The translations under genes were made by a program, and so were the position numbers. Below are positions 63,421 through 64,000 of a stretch of 64,000 nt of DNA, in pieces. The stretch is from Kaistella polysaccharea (lineage in GTDB: Bacteria; Bacteroidota; Bacteroidia; Flavobacteriales; Weeksellaceae), in the NCBI RefSeq assembly GCF_020410745.1, contig NZ_CP084528.1:2046001-2110000 (forward strand), written 5' to 3'. Each line of letters opens with the position of its first letter. Position 1 is the first letter of the stretch. The notes under the pieces are model-generated. The model made no database searches and was not told where the DNA came from. It worked only from the letters and a program-made list of their open reading frames with translations.

Positions 63421-64000
<580 letters not shown>

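Overview
The window looks like chromosomal DNA of a Bacteroidota species, most probably Flavobacteriia, family Weeksellaceae (Chryseobacterium/Kaistella-like). The grounds are AT-rich coding sequence, repeated TAnnTTTG -7 elements with TTTG or TTG about 19-20 bp upstream (the Bacteroidota promoter), weak Shine-Dalgarno signals, lipoproteins and TonB receptors with flavobacterial signal peptides, an alternative complex III operon, exosortase F with its partner, and a GbsR-RND operon. The genus is inference. I see no rRNA, tRNA, CRISPR array, phage, insertion sequence or clear pseudogene.

Layout. 1-2010: end of a sensor histidine kinase, its OmpR-type response regulator and a SPOR-domain protein. 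2139-10738: actABCDEF, the quinol-oxidising alternative complex III, from promoter to terminator, with no terminal oxidase genes after it. 10808-16863: a lipoprotein with apt, a TPR membrane protein with ribH, an LtaS-like enzyme and a zinc peptidase. 16945-25855: a YtxH-like protein, pruA, a DtxR-family regulator, a threonine aldolase with an M28 peptidase, fabI, an LEA-like small protein, tag, a nucleoside phosphorylase and an SUI1/YciH factor. 26037-32432: a GbsR/MarR-type regulator and a complete RND efflux pump, with a perfect 15-bp palindrome before the regulator. 32541-41901: an unknown secreted protein, a SpoU methyltransferase, mutS, an MsbA-like exporter, a DUF4293 protein, rho with a large disordered insert, and superoxide dismutase.

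41964-48180: a DUF6146 lipoprotein, then a secreted EEP-fold nuclease/phosphatase divergent from a TonB receptor and a DUF5689 lipoprotein, possibly a uptake system for phosphate or nucleic acid. 48298-52486: an NsrR-like Rrf2 regulator, a hemerythrin (RIC) protein with a tandem DUF2249 duplication, a DUF1858/DUF2249 protein, an NnrS/heme-copper-oxidase-like membrane protein and a DUF59 Fe-S assembly protein. This reads as a nitric-oxide / iron-sulfur repair module and is the best candidate here for a little-described system.

52553-56019 (minus): a DUF6702 protein, then a four-gene operon with an AmgK-like sugar kinase, a stand-alone RapZ C-terminal domain, a MurU-like nucleotidyltransferase and a LOG-family protein, suggesting amino-sugar recycling with a built-in sensor. 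Divergent from it are xrtF and its partner, whose end overlaps a convergent CDF metal transporter. 58107-64000 (minus): asd, a small membrane protein, a second TonB receptor, nadC, a possible small ORF and the partial nadB. All function calls come from reading motifs and domain order; no database search was run.
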